Below, piece after piece: positions 1 to 8,613 of a stretch of DNA of 64,000 nucleotides. The notes under the pieces were generated by a model. That model was not told where the DNA came from. It was given only the letters and a program-made list of their open reading frames with translations, and searched no databases. Position numbers and translations under genes: made by a program. Numbering within the stretch: position 1 is the stretch's first letter; every line of letters begins with the position of its first letter. Source of the stretch: Pseudomonas sp. GV071 (GTDB lineage Bacteria; Pseudomonadota; Gammaproteobacteria; Pseudomonadales; Pseudomonadaceae); the NCBI RefSeq assembly GCF_003050835.1, contig NZ_QAOJ01000010.1, forward strand, positions 186,001 to 250,000. The letters are read 5' to 3'.

Positions 1-545
1 AGATCCAAGTGGTTGGTCGGTTCGTCGAGCAGCAGCAGATCGGAGGGGCACATCAGCGCCTGCGCCAGGTTCAGGCGCATGCGCCAGCCACCGGAAAAAC
101 TGCCAACCGAGCGGTCCATCTGTTCGTTGCTGAAACCCAGACCGGCGAGCAATTTGCGCGCACGGGCATCGGCGGTATAGCCGTCGGCGGAGTCCAGCTC
201 GGCATGCAAACGCGCCTGCGCGGCACCGTCGTGGGCAGTTTCGGCGGCGGCCAGGTCCTGTTGTACCTGGCGCAAGCGCAGATCACCATCGAGCACATAG
301 TCGACGGCGATACGATCGACCTCATCGACTTCCTGGCGCATATGGGCGATACGCCAATCGGCGGGCAGGAAGCAGTTGCCGGAGTCGGGCGTCAGCTCAC
401 CGCGCAGCAGGGCAAACAGGCTGGATTTGCCGGCGCCGTTGGCACCGATGAGACCGGCTTTCTGGCCGGCGTGCAGGGTGAGCTCGGCGTCTTCCAACAA
501 ACGCTGCGGGCCACGCTGTAGAGTGAGGTTTTGTAGTCGGATCAT
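1..545 (-). CDS. ABC-F family ATPase, partial (N-terminal part)
   Basis: This is the first 181 codons of an ABC-F protein (YheS/Uup type); the rest lies beyond the left edge. It starts MIRLQNLTLQRGPQ at an ATG read leftward from 545. Visible motifs are the Walker A loop GANGAGKSS near residue 36, the ABC signature SFSGGW and, at the window edge, the Walker B/D-loop stretch LLLLDEPTNHLD. ABC-F proteins have two cytoplasmic ATPase domains in one chain and no membrane part; many bind the ribosome and rescue or tune translation. The exact subfamily cannot be fixed without the linker and second domain. It diverges from the gene at 596 across a 50-base gap. Confidence 0.9.
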   Translation of the reverse strand, partial: MIRLQNLTLQRGPQRLLEDAELTLHAGQKAGLIGANGAGKSSLFALLRGELTPDSGNCFLPADWRIAHMRQEVDEVDRIAVDYVLDGDLRLRQVQQDLAAAETAHDGAAQARLHAELDSADGYTADARARKLLAGLGFSNEQMDRSVGSFSGGWRMRLNLAQALMCPSDLLLLDEPTNHLD

Positions 546-595
546 AATGGCGGCGGAGTCTACCAGCTTCGTTCGCAAATCGCCTGGAAAGCACC

Positions 596-1045
596 ATGTC
601 CTCTGACCTGTGGAGTTTCGCCCTGACCTTCTACGCACGCCCCGGCATCGAAGCCGCCTGCCTGCGCTTGCAACAACAGGGTGCCGATGTTTGCCTGCTG
701 CTGTGTGCGGCTTGGCTGCAACAGTGTGGCGTTGCCTGTACGCCGGCGCGCGCCGCCGCCTTAAGTGAACTGGCCGAGCCCTGGCAGCGAGAGGTGATCA
801 CGCCATTGCGCCAGCTACGCCAAGGCTGGCGCGAAGCAGCCGGCCACAACGAAGGGCTGCGTGCCTTGCGCGAACAGATCAAGAGTGTGGAGTTACAAGC
901 CGAGCGGCAGCTACTGGAGCGCCTGCAAGAGGCGGTGGACAGCTGGCTGAAGGGTGAAACGCAAGAGGACTGGTTGACCGCGGTGGCCGGCCAGCATGAT
1001 CGCGACGCGCTGGACTTGCTGCGCGTCGCGATCACTCACACTTAG
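596..1045 (+). CDS. TIGR02444 family protein of unknown function
   Basis: A 149-residue cytoplasmic protein beginning MSSDLWSFALTFYARPGIEAA, which I recognise as the TIGR02444 family found in Pseudomonas and relatives next to the ABC-F gene. No catalytic motif, signal peptide or membrane segment is visible. The predicted chain is mostly helical, with Cys residues near 34-46 and a Gln/Glu-rich helical second half. The ATG at 596 follows a weak GGAAA ribosome site. Its stop overlaps the stop of algP by 4 bases in a convergent arrangement. Function unknown. Confidence 0.8.
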   Translation: MSSDLWSFALTFYARPGIEAACLRLQQQGADVCLLLCAAWLQQCGVACTPARAAALSELAEPWQREVITPLRQLRQGWREAAGHNEGLRALREQIKSVELQAERQLLERLQEAVDSWLKGETQEDWLTAVAGQHDRDALDLLRVAITHT

Positions 1046-2205
1046 GAAGCGCTTGGAACGCCGCTGTCGTTGGTGACAGGTGCCGGAGCAGCGGCAGCCG
1101 GAGCAGCAGGTGCAGCGACCGGTGCTGAAGCAGCAGCCGGTTTTACCGGGGCAGCAGGCTTGGCAGCAACGGCTGGTTTGGCCGCTGGCTTAGCAGCAGG
1201 TTTTGCGGCGGGCTTGGCGGCCGGTTTAGCAGCGGCTGGTTTGGCGACGGCAGGCTTGGCCGCTACAGCGGGTTTCGCTGCGGCAGGTTTGGCTGCAGCT
1301 TTCACCGCCGGTTTTGCCGCTGGCTTGGCAACCGGTTTAGCGGCTGCTTTTACCGGGGCTTTGGCAGCTGGTTTGGCCGCTGGTTTGGCAGCGACTTTTG
1401 CCGGAGCTTTTGCGGCAGCAGGTTTCGCTGCTGGTTTAGCGACTGGTTTGGCAGCGGCTTTCACGGCTGGTTTTGCCGCTGGTTTGGCAGCCGGTTTTGC
1501 TGCGGGTTTAGCCGCTGCTTTTACCGGGGCTTTTGCAGCAGGCTTGGCGGCTGGCTTAGCAGCGGCTTTGGCGGGTGCTTTTGCCGCTGGTTTGGCAGCG
1601 GCCTTGGCCGGTGCTTTGGCAGCAGCAGGTTTGGCGGCAGCTTTCACCGGTGCTTTGGCAGCGGGTTTAGCAGCAGCCTTGGCAGGTGCTTTTGCAGCGG
1701 CTTTGGCCGGGGCTTTCGCAGCAGGTTTTGCGGCTGGCTTGGCAGCTGCTTTTGCAGCGGCAGGCTTGGCAGCCGGTTTGGCGGCAACCGGTTTTGGTGC
1801 GGCGCTGCGAGCGGCCAATGTCTTGGCAACCGACTCTTTAACCTTGCCAACACCTTGGGCCAATTTCAGGCTTTCCTGGGCATCACGCTTGAGTTGCACG
1901 ATGTAGTTGCGCGTCTCAGCCTGGCTGGCTTTGAGGGTGTCGAGCAGGGTTTCCAATTCGCCCACGGCTTTCTTGGCTTTGGCCTGCGCTTTGTTCTTGC
2001 CTGCAGTGGTTGCCGCTTGCAGCAAGCTGCGAGCGTCGTGCAGTTTTTCCTGGGCTTTGCCGCGTTGTTTTTCCAGTTTGGCGAGCAGCTTTTCAGCGTC
2101 GACCAAAGCCTGGGAACAAGCACTTTCGAGATGATCCAGCAGGCTTTGGGAAAGCTGCTGCAGCAGATGCAAAGGAGTAGTTACCGATTTCTTATTGGCC
2201 GACAT
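1042..2205 (-). CDS. algP: Alginate regulatory protein AlgP, histone H1-like
   Basis: A 387-residue DNA-binding protein of the AlgP (AlgR3) family. The N-terminal ~115 residues (MSANKKSVTTPLHLLQQLSQ onward) are helical and resemble the phasin-like part of AlgP. From about residue 135 almost to the end the chain is tandem KPAAKPAAK and KAPAK units, basic and Ala/Pro-rich like eukaryotic histone H1 tails. AlgP is known in P. aeruginosa as a nucleoid-type factor that affects alginate gene expression. The start at 2205 is chosen over the longer open frame because a perfect AGGAGG lies 6 bases upstream. The repeat DNA (about 1130-1800) is prone to length change. Confidence 0.9.
   Translation of the reverse strand: MSANKKSVTTPLHLLQQLSQSLLDHLESACSQALVDAEKLLAKLEKQRGKAQEKLHDARSLLQAATTAGKNKAQAKAKKAVGELETLLDTLKASQAETRNYIVQLKRDAQESLKLAQGVGKVKESVAKTLAARSAAPKPVAAKPAAKPAAAKAAAKPAAKPAAKAPAKAAAKAPAKAAAKPAAKAPVKAAAKPAAAKAPAKAAAKPAAKAPAKAAAKPAAKPAAKAPVKAAAKPAAKPAAKPAAKPAVKAAAKPVAKPAAKPAAAKAPAKVAAKPAAKPAAKAPVKAAAKPVAKPAAKPAVKAAAKPAAAKPAVAAKPAVAKPAAAKPAAKPAAKPAAKPAAKPAVAAKPAAPVKPAAASAPVAAPAAPAAAAPAPVTNDSGVPSAS
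1130..1800 (-). repeat. Coding tandem repeat of algP (KPAAK/KAPAK units)
   Basis: This stretch is built from degenerate short units that encode Lys-Pro-Ala-Ala and Lys-Ala-Pro-Ala. On the plus strand it reads as repeats such as GCTGGTTTGGCAGC. The repetition leaves several reading frames open on both strands, so overlapping open frames here are artefacts. In P. aeruginosa the equivalent region undergoes rearrangements by slippage or recombination; the same is inferred here. Confidence 0.85.
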
Positions 2206-2319
2206 GACGCGCCTCCTGGCGAACGTTGGTGCGGCCCATACTAGCCGGGTGTTTCGCCACTCGCCAGTTCTGCGATAAGGGCTGGCATAATCGCCGCACT
2301 TGTCGCTCGGAGAACGCCC

Positions 2320-2964
2320 ATGTCGCGTTGCTTTTTTCTGCTGTTTTTTTTGCTCGCAACTTCTGTTCACGCCGAAGAAAACCAACACGATCTGGCCTAT
2401 AGCCTCGGGGTAAAACTGGGCCAACGTTTGCGCGAAGAAGTCCCCGACTTGCAGCTCCAGGCACTGCTCGACGGACTGCGCCAAGCCTACCGCGGCGAGC
2501 CGTTGCAGCTCGATGCCAAGCGCATGGAACAACTACTCGCCGACCACGAAGCCAAGCAGGCCGCCGCGCCACGGGACGATCAGAAAGCCGTGCAGGCCGA
2601 GACGCGTTTTATGGTCAATGAAAAAGCCAAAGCCGGCGTACACGAATTGGCCGGCGGTGTGCTGTACAGCGAACTGTTGCGCGGACAAGGCAAGAAGCCA
2701 AGCGCCAATGGCCGTGTGCGGGTGAAATACGTGGGACGCTTTGCCGATGGCAGTGTGTTTGATGAAAGCGCTACGCCGACCTGGTTCAAGCTCGACAGCG
2801 TGATTACCGGTTGGCGAATTGCCTTGCAGGAAATGCCCGTGGGCAGCAAATGGCGGTTGGTGATTCCGTCGGCACAAGCCTATGGCGCCGAGGGGGCTGG
2901 CGACCTGATCGCGCCCTACTCACCCCTGGTATTTGAATTGGAATTGGTGGAGGCCGCCGACTGA
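2320..2964 (+). CDS. FKBP-type peptidyl-prolyl isomerase, periplasmic
   Basis: A 214-residue isomerase that speeds cis-trans rotation of Xaa-Pro bonds, probably as a periplasmic folding factor. Residues 1-18 (MSRCFFLLFFLLATSVHA) form a signal peptide with an AXA-like cleavage site. Residues about 20-110 match the FKBP N-terminal dimerisation domain and residues about 120-214 the FKBP catalytic domain, with the typical VRVKYVGRFADGSVFDES, the MPVGSKWRLVIPS segment and the AYG loop. It is FkpA/FklB-like. It diverges from algP and converges on algQ, with 21 bases between stops. Confidence 0.92.
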   Translation: MSRCFFLLFFLLATSVHAEENQHDLAYSLGVKLGQRLREEVPDLQLQALLDGLRQAYRGEPLQLDAKRMEQLLADHEAKQAAAPRDDQKAVQAETRFMVNEKAKAGVHELAGGVLYSELLRGQGKKPSANGRVRVKYVGRFADGSVFDESATPTWFKLDSVITGWRIALQEMPVGSKWRLVIPSAQAYGAEGAGDLIAPYSPLVFELELVEAAD

Positions 2965-2985
2965 GCAGCGGCCTCTCGGGCAGCC

Positions 2986-3459
2986 TTACACCGCGGGCGC
3001 GGTCTGCTGCTGATGGGCGTTGTGCAGCACTTCGATCAGGCAGTCTTCCAACTCGAAACGCTCGTGAAGCAATTGCCCCAGGCGTTTCAGTTCGGCTGCC
3101 ACGGCCACTGCATCGCTGCAGTCACCTTTGTCACAACGATCATTGAAGGCCAGCGCCACTTCGGTAATGGCTTCAATGCGTGGGTAGATCTGCTTGGCCA
3201 ATTCCAGACCGCGCTCATCGCCGAATGCTTTGGCCTCATTGGTCAACTGTTCGTAGACCTCGAAGTGGCCAGCGGAAACGTAGTCCACCAACACCTCGCA
3301 GAAATGTTGCCGGGCCTGTTCGTTGGTCGCAGGCGTTGCACCCTCGTCATGCAGCGCGTCAAAACTGCGCACCAGCTCATGACGCTCTTGCAGCCAACGG
3401 TCGATTAACAGATGAACCCCACCCCAGCGTTCTTGGGCGTTCTGACAGCTCTCGAGCAT
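2986..3459 (-). CDS. algQ: Anti-sigma-70 factor AlgQ (Rsd family)
   Basis: A 157-residue Rsd/AlgQ protein. Family members bind sigma-70 (region 4) and shift RNA polymerase toward alternative sigma factors; AlgQ in Pseudomonas affects alginate and siderophore genes. The sequence is all-helical, beginning MLESCQNAQERWGGVHLLID with the conserved WLQERHELV segment and a late LLHERFELEDCLIEVL helix. Length equals that of known AlgQ proteins. It lies near algP, algR and algZ as in other Pseudomonas. The preceding 250 bases (3460-3711) hold no convincing gene and probably contain its promoter. Confidence 0.93.
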   Translation of the reverse strand: MLESCQNAQERWGGVHLLIDRWLQERHELVRSFDALHDEGATPATNEQARQHFCEVLVDYVSAGHFEVYEQLTNEAKAFGDERGLELAKQIYPRIEAITEVALAFNDRCDKGDCSDAVAVAAELKRLGQLLHERFELEDCLIEVLHNAHQQQTAPAV

Positions 3460-3711
3460 GATGACTTCACTCCCCTTGATCGTAATGCTGTTATACGTCT
3501 GCTCCGAGACGGTTTTTTGTCATCCGGCGCTTTACAACGGCATTTTACCGACGCTTTGTGCTGGCCAGATTATGCCCGCCCGCTAGCGCCTACAAGGCAC
3601 CGGGAGAGAAAGTTTCATACGAGCGTTTGATCCGAATGCCGCATGCAGCTTGGCCTGAGCAAATGCACACGGCGGCGAGGCAGCGACCTTGAGCCGCTGC
3701 AGGAGCAGGCC

Positions 3712-4206
3712 TCAGGCGCGGCGGAAGAACTGGTAAGCGGAGAAAATCAGCATGCCGATAAAGGCCAACAGGCACCACTCCGGCAGGCTCATGCCGAACA
3801 GGGTCCAGCTCACCTCGGCGCAATCGGCGGTGCCGTGCAGCACCCAGGCGACGAACTTCTGGAACGGAAGCGCTTGCAGCATGTAGTCGAAGTTGGTCGG
3901 CATGCACGAGGCCATCGGATCAGGCGGCGTGTTCTGCAACCAGATCTGCCGGATCGCGGCGGCCGCGCCAGCGCCAGAGGCCACAAAGGTTAGAACCGAA
4001 TACGCACGACGGCCGCCACGCCCCGGGTTGTGCAAAGCCGCGAGCAAACAGAACACGCCGAAGCCGATCACGCACAGGCGCTGCACGATGCACAGCGGGC
4101 AAGGTTCCAGGCCGACTACGTGTTCGAGGTACAACGCGCCGCCCATCATGGCAACGCAGGCGAGGAAGGCGAGGAAGAACAGCGAACGCGGGCTAGCCAG
4201 CGACAT
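3712..4206 (-). CDS. dsbB: Disulfide bond formation protein B
   Basis: An inner-membrane oxidoreductase of 164 residues that reoxidises DsbA and passes electrons to ubiquinone. Four hydrophobic segments are visible. The first periplasmic Cys pair is in the motif EPCPLCIVQR (CXXC, near residues 36-39) and a second pair is expected in the region around CMPTNFD and TADCAEVSW. Length is normal for DsbB. The ATG at 4206 has a GGAG site upstream. It is downstream of hemY on the same strand, with 167 bases between them in which I see no gene. Confidence 0.93.
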   Translation of the reverse strand: MSLASPRSLFFLAFLACVAMMGGALYLEHVVGLEPCPLCIVQRLCVIGFGVFCLLAALHNPGRGGRRAYSVLTFVASGAGAAAAIRQIWLQNTPPDPMASCMPTNFDYMLQALPFQKFVAWVLHGTADCAEVSWTLFGMSLPEWCLLAFIGMLIFSAYQFFRRA

Positions 4207-4373
4207 GACAACTCCGGAGGAGGCAAAGAAAGGCGGTACGTTAGAGGAAAGCGCCTACGCCTTACAAGCCAGTGCCAGGCGGCAACCATCGGCCTTCTGG
4301 CACCGCACGTCCGTTACCGCAGGCTGCCGGAAGGTGCGGCGCCAAGCCTGCGGGACAAAACGTCGCAGACGGA

Positions 4374-5615
4374 TCAGGCGCTGACCGCTTCCGGCAATGG
4401 CAAGCTCGGCAAGTGCTGATCGAGCAAGCCGAGGCTTTCCTGAAACAGCTCGTTGCTGCGTTCCAACTCGCCCTGCTGCGCCAACAGCCGCGCCAATTCG
4501 GCACACGCCTGCGGGCTGCGGGCAAAACTCAGACTGCTTTCGAAGTACTCGCGCGCCTTGCCCCACAAGCGGTTCTGCAAGCACAAGCGGCCCAGGCAGA
4601 GCAGCAACAACGGATCGCTGGCATTGGCTTTCAGCCAGCCTTCGGCGGTCTGCAGTTGTTTGGCCAGATCTCGCCCACGCACTTGGCCATAGAGCTCCGC
4701 CAAGCGGCTGTCGTACTGGCGGGCGATGGCCGCGCGCAGCACCTCTTCAGCTTCCTCCGGCGCGCCTAATGCGTGCAGCTGCTGGGCATACACCGCGACC
4801 AGTTGCGGTTCGCTGCGCTGGCTTTTCGACAGGTGTTGCCAGGCCTGCGTCAGCGGTTGCAAGGCGATTTCGCCGTTGTTCAGCCCTTCGCTGGCAGCAC
4901 TCGCCAGGCGAGCACTCCAGGCTTGCTGTTCCAGGGCGCTGAGTTCGGCATCGCCGAGCACTTTGTCTTTGCGCAGGTCCGGCAACAGCGCAATCACCGC
5001 CGGCCAATCGCCGCGCTGCTGATGCACCTGCTGCAAATGTTTGAGCACCTGGCGATGGTGCGGATGCCGCTCACGCATCACCTGCAAGGTTTCCAGTGCC
5101 GCCTCGGTTTGCCCGCGCGCTTGCTGAAGTTCGGCATGCGCCAAGGCGATGGCCAGCTCAGCATGGGGCTGACGTTCCAGGGCTTTCTCCAGAAAGCCAT
5201 CGCTCTGTTCATACTCGCCCAGTTCATTGGCCGCACGTGCCGCACCGAGGTAATAAATCAGCGGTTGCTGGTCGCCATCGGCAGCCCGTTGCAGGTGGCG
5301 CACGGCACGGGCCCAACGACCCTCGGCAAGATCCAGCAAGCCTTGTTCAGAGGCCAGTTGCACGCGACGTTTGCGGTTACGCCGCGACCAGGGATTGACC
5401 ACCCCGCCCGAGACGAACACCAAGCTCAGCAACAGGCGCAGCAGGTACACCGCCAGACACACCACGGCAATCAGAGCCACAGCCGCCCACAGACTCGATT
5501 CGTAGCGGAAGTTTTTGTAGGCGATCAGTACGTAGCCCGGGTGCTCAACCACCGCCAGACCAATCAGCACACTCGCCGCAATCAGCAGCAGGATAATCAG
5601 CAGCACACGTCTCAT
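4374..5615 (-). CDS. hemY: HemY protein, heme-operon membrane protein with TPR repeats
   Basis: A 413-residue protein of the proteobacterial HemY family (not the Bacillus protoporphyrinogen oxidase). Two N-terminal transmembrane helices (residues about 3-22 and 43-67) are followed by helical TPR-like repeats, for example GLLDLAEGRWARAVRHLQRA and later AELARLLAQQGELERS. The precise biochemical role is unsettled; it is thought to help late protoheme synthesis or organise its enzymes. Its ATG overlaps the hemX stop by 4 bases (ATGA), indicating translational coupling in the hemCDXY operon. Confidence 0.92.
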   Translation of the reverse strand: MRRVLLIILLLIAASVLIGLAVVEHPGYVLIAYKNFRYESSLWAAVALIAVVCLAVYLLRLLLSLVFVSGGVVNPWSRRNRKRRVQLASEQGLLDLAEGRWARAVRHLQRAADGDQQPLIYYLGAARAANELGEYEQSDGFLEKALERQPHAELAIALAHAELQQARGQTEAALETLQVMRERHPHHRQVLKHLQQVHQQRGDWPAVIALLPDLRKDKVLGDAELSALEQQAWSARLASAASEGLNNGEIALQPLTQAWQHLSKSQRSEPQLVAVYAQQLHALGAPEEAEEVLRAAIARQYDSRLAELYGQVRGRDLAKQLQTAEGWLKANASDPLLLLCLGRLCLQNRLWGKAREYFESSLSFARSPQACAELARLLAQQGELERSNELFQESLGLLDQHLPSLPLPEAVSA

Positions 5616-6778
5616 GGGCTGACTTCCTCCAGATCGTCCTCAGCCGCCGGCTGGTCGCTCTGCGATTGTTTTTCGTCCTGCAATTTCTGGCTGGCGTTCT
5701 CGCGGCGCTGCACATAGGCACGCACTGCATCGGTAGCCGCCGTCAGGTCAGGCATCGCCACGGCGACCGGCTGACTCACCAGCTCGTTGATGCGCGCGAG
5801 CAGCGCCTGGCTGTCCGGGTTTTCCACGTTGAAGTAGCTTTCCAGCACATTGCGCGCCTGGGTCAGGGCCTGGCGATAGACTTCGGGCTTCCCGTTAAGA
5901 GCCGCCCATTGCGCTTGCTCCAACGCGAGGGTCAGGGCCAGGCGCACTTGCGTCAGGCTTTGCCCCGCCAGCAGCGGACGCACATTCTGGTCGGCATGGA
6001 AGTCGATGCGGATGTAGCGCGAAAGTTTTTCCAGCCACTCCGCCCACCAGCCTTGGCCATCACCCTCGGCGGCGAAATTGACTTGCTCGCCTTTGCTGCT
6101 GAAAGCCGGCACCAGGGTGCTCAACTGTGCCGCCTGTTCACGCATGGCGCCCAGTTGCAGGAACAGTCCGGTGCGGTCCAGGGCGGTGATGCCGCGCAAG
6201 GCCACCAGGGTTTTCGCCAGTTGCTCGCGGGCGGCGTAAGACGCGGAGTCGTCCTGATCGCGAAGAATTTCGTCAGCGCCCTGCACCAGCACGGTGGCGC
6301 TGCCAACGTCCTGCAAGGCAGACAGACGCAGCGCGGCCAAACGCAGAAGATGCTCAGCCTCAGCCAGACGCCAATCCTGGCGGCTGGCGCCCAACACGCT
6401 TTCGACGCGCTGGCTGAGGTGCTGCTGATCACCCTGCAACTGCGCCAGCAAGCGTCGACGGTTTTCCAGCTCCTGCGGGTCTGGCAGCGCCGCGAGGCGC
6501 TCGGTCAGGCCCTGCTCGCGCTGCGCCAACTGCTGTGCCTGACTGCGGGTTTGCTCCAACTGCGACAGCTGTTGTTGATCCTGACCTTGCAGCAGGCGTA
6601 CTTGCCAGACACTCCAGCCGCCCACCGCGACGCCGGCCGCGCCAATCAGCAAAGCCAGCGCCGCCAGGCCATTACCGCGGCCCTTGGGCGCAGGGCTGGC
6701 CAGCGGCTCGACGCGCGGAGGAATGGGCGCGCTCAGCGCGGGCTGGGTGTCATCTTTCGGGGAGGTTGCTTCGCTCAC
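5612..6778 (-). CDS. hemX: HemX, putative membrane protein of the heme operon
   Basis: A membrane-anchored protein of about 388 residues. A cytoplasmic Pro-rich N-terminus leads to one transmembrane helix (GLAALALLIGAAGVAVGGW), followed by a long coiled-coil rich in Gln/Leu (LLQGQDQQQLSQLEQTRSQ) and a helical periplasmic domain. Earlier annotations call this family uroporphyrinogen-III methyltransferase, but no SAM-binding methylase fold is visible. I chose the GTG at 6778 (VSEATSPKDD) because the open frame upstream runs into hemD coding sequence; an AGGAC site precedes the GTG. It begins 16 bases after the hemD stop. Confidence 0.88.
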   Translation of the reverse strand: MSEATSPKDDTQPALSAPIPPRVEPLASPAPKGRGNGLAALALLIGAAGVAVGGWSVWQVRLLQGQDQQQLSQLEQTRSQAQQLAQREQGLTERLAALPDPQELENRRRLLAQLQGDQQHLSQRVESVLGASRQDWRLAEAEHLLRLAALRLSALQDVGSATVLVQGADEILRDQDDSASYAAREQLAKTLVALRGITALDRTGLFLQLGAMREQAAQLSTLVPAFSSKGEQVNFAAEGDGQGWWAEWLEKLSRYIRIDFHADQNVRPLLAGQSLTQVRLALTLALEQAQWAALNGKPEVYRQALTQARNVLESYFNVENPDSQALLARINELVSQPVAVAMPDLTAATDAVRAYVQRRENASQKLQDEKQSQSDQPAAEDDLEEVSP

Positions 6779-6794
6779 GTATCCGTCCTGTGCA

Positions 6795-7568
6795 TCAGAG
6801 GGCAGCGGCGGTATATCCGCGCAACGCTGCCAGCAACGCCGCGGCACTCGCACCACGACAGTCCACAACCGCACGAGCGCCAGCGGCAGTTGCCAGCTCG
6901 GCAACCCGCGGGCTCGGTACAAACAAGGGTAGCTGCGCCAACGCCGGCCAGTCAGTCCCGGCCAATGTCAGCAAGTGCTGCAAACCCTGCCCACTGCTGA
7001 CCACCAGCGCATTCAAGCGTTCAGCTTGAACGCGCGCGGGCAAGGTACCGGCATCATAGTGCGGCAGTTGGCGGCGATAGAGTTGCAGATAATCGACTCT
7101 CACACCTTGGCCGCGCAAGCGCTCGGCCAGGGCTTCGCGGCCACCCTCCCCGCGTACAATCAAAACCTGCGGCGCTGCCACGTTAGCCAAGGCCTGTTGC
7201 AGTTCCGGAAGGGCGAGCAAGGCTTCGCTGTCGTCACCCTGAGGGGGGTAGCTCACAGACACACCGTGCTCGGCGAGCAGTTGTCCGGTGGCGGCACCGA
7301 CACTGAACCAGGGTTGCTTCGCCGGCAGCTGTGGCCAAAAGCGCGTGAGCAGCTGCAGGCCCAAGCGCGCCGCAGGCTTGCTGACGACAATCACCGCGCA
7401 ATAGCGTTCGAGGCGCTGCGCGATAGCGATGTGTTCCGGGGTTTCGGCGAGGGGCAGGATGTCCAGCAAGGGCAGGCTGCTGCTGAACACACCCTGCTCG
7501 GCAAGCGTCGCAGCCAAGGCGGCGCACTCTTCTGCCGGGCGGGTGAGCAGCAACCGCCAGCCCGTCAC
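6795..7568 (-). CDS. hemD: Uroporphyrinogen-III synthase
   Basis: A 257-residue cytoplasmic enzyme that closes hydroxymethylbilane with inversion of ring D to give uroporphyrinogen III, the shared precursor of heme, siroheme and vitamin B12. Like all HemD proteins it is weakly conserved. Recognisable parts are the N-terminal WRLLLTRPAEEC, the central VLIVRGEGGREAL and the C-terminal NALVVSSGQGLQHLL segments, which fit a two-domain fold. It overlaps the hemC stop by 4 bases. Identification relies strongly on the position after hemC. Confidence 0.93.
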   Translation of the reverse strand: MTGWRLLLTRPAEECAALAATLAEQGVFSSSLPLLDILPLAETPEHIAIAQRLERYCAVIVVSKPAARLGLQLLTRFWPQLPAKQPWFSVGAATGQLLAEHGVSVSYPPQGDDSEALLALPELQQALANVAAPQVLIVRGEGGREALAERLRGQGVRVDYLQLYRRQLPHYDAGTLPARVQAERLNALVVSSGQGLQHLLTLAGTDWPALAQLPLFVPSPRVAELATAAGARAVVDCRGASAAALLAALRGYTAAAL

Positions 7569-8506
7569 TCGGGCTTAGCCTCACCGTAAACGGCTTGCAG
7601 AATGGCGGCAGCGCCCTGGCGCAGCAGGTCTTCGGCCACACCCACGCCGAGGGCTTGTGGGTCTTTCACCGAGCCGGTGGCTTCGGCGCGCAGTAGCAGC
7701 CCGCCGTCCGGCTGGCCGACCAGACCACGCAGCCACAGTTGCTCGCCTTGCAACTCGGCGTAGCAGGCGATAGGCACTTGGCAGCCGCCATTCAGGTGCT
7801 TGTTCAGGGCGCGCTCGGCCTTCACCCGCAGGGCGGTTTCGTGGTGGTGCAGAGGCTCAAGCAGGGCATGAATTTCACGATCGGCGCTGCGGCATTCGAT
7901 GCCGACCGCGCCCTGGCCACCGGCGGGCAGGCTATCGATCACACTGATGCTGGAACGGATGCGGTCAGCGAAGCCCAGACGGATCAGGCCGGCGGCGGCG
8001 AGGATGATCGCGTCGTACTCGCCGGCATCGAGCTTGGCCAGGCGGGTGTTGACGTTGCCACGCAGAAAATTGATTTGCAGATCCGGACGCAGGGCTAGCA
8101 ACTGAGTCTGGCGGCGCAGGCTGGAAGTACCGACCACCGCGCCTTGCGGCAAGGCTTCCAGGCTTTCGTAAGTGTTGGAGACGAAGGCGTCGCGCGGGTC
8201 TTCGCGCTCGCAGATACAGTACAGGCCCAGGCCTTCGGGGAAATCCATCGGCACATCTTTCATCGAGTGCACGGCGATGTCGGCTTCGTTTTCCAGCAGC
8301 GCGGTTTCCAACTCTTTGACGAACAGCCCCTTGCCGCCGATTTTCGACAGCGGCGAGTCGAGCAGCTTGTCGCCGCGACTGACCATGGGCACCAGGCTGA
8401 CGATCAGCCCGGGATGGGCCGCTTCCAGGCTGGCTTTGACGTATTCAGCCTGCCAGAGGGCCAGGGCACTTTTGCGGGTGGCGATGCGGATTTCGCGGGA
8501 CGACAT
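7565..8506 (-). CDS. hemC: Hydroxymethylbilane synthase (porphobilinogen deaminase)
   Basis: A 313-residue enzyme that condenses four porphobilinogens into hydroxymethylbilane. It carries the expected active-site Asp84 (in VHSMKDVPMDFP) and Cys242 (in LNGGCQVPIACY), which holds the dipyrromethane cofactor. Also visible are the start RIATRKSALALWQA and the Arg-rich GTSSLRRQTQLL loop. First gene of the leftward hemCDXY run, with 4-base overlaps to hemD. A 107-base gap separates it from algR upstream, so part of its transcription may come from the algZ-algR side. Confidence 0.97.
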   Translation of the reverse strand: MSSREIRIATRKSALALWQAEYVKASLEAAHPGLIVSLVPMVSRGDKLLDSPLSKIGGKGLFVKELETALLENEADIAVHSMKDVPMDFPEGLGLYCICEREDPRDAFVSNTYESLEALPQGAVVGTSSLRRQTQLLALRPDLQINFLRGNVNTRLAKLDAGEYDAIILAAAGLIRLGFADRIRSSISVIDSLPAGGQGAVGIECRSADREIHALLEPLHHHETALRVKAERALNKHLNGGCQVPIACYAELQGEQLWLRGLVGQPDGGLLLRAEATGSVKDPQALGVGVAEDLLRQGAAAILQAVYGEAKPE

Positions 8507-8613
8507 GACGGCTCTCGAACGGAATTAACCCGCGCATAGTAAGGCAGCCGCGCGGGTGGTGCACCCGCCGTCAGGGCGACCAGCTGCCGCAGCAGCCAAT
8601 CAGGCGGGCGACG

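Noticed and set aside
1070..1906. Long rightward open frame of Gly/Ala/Leu repeats opposite algP
   Set aside because: It is the antisense reading of the algP repeat; composition is forced by the repeat and there is no ribosome site.
3412..3630. 72-codon rightward open frame upstream of algQ
   Set aside because: Overlaps the algQ start, lacks a ribosome site and resembles nothing known.
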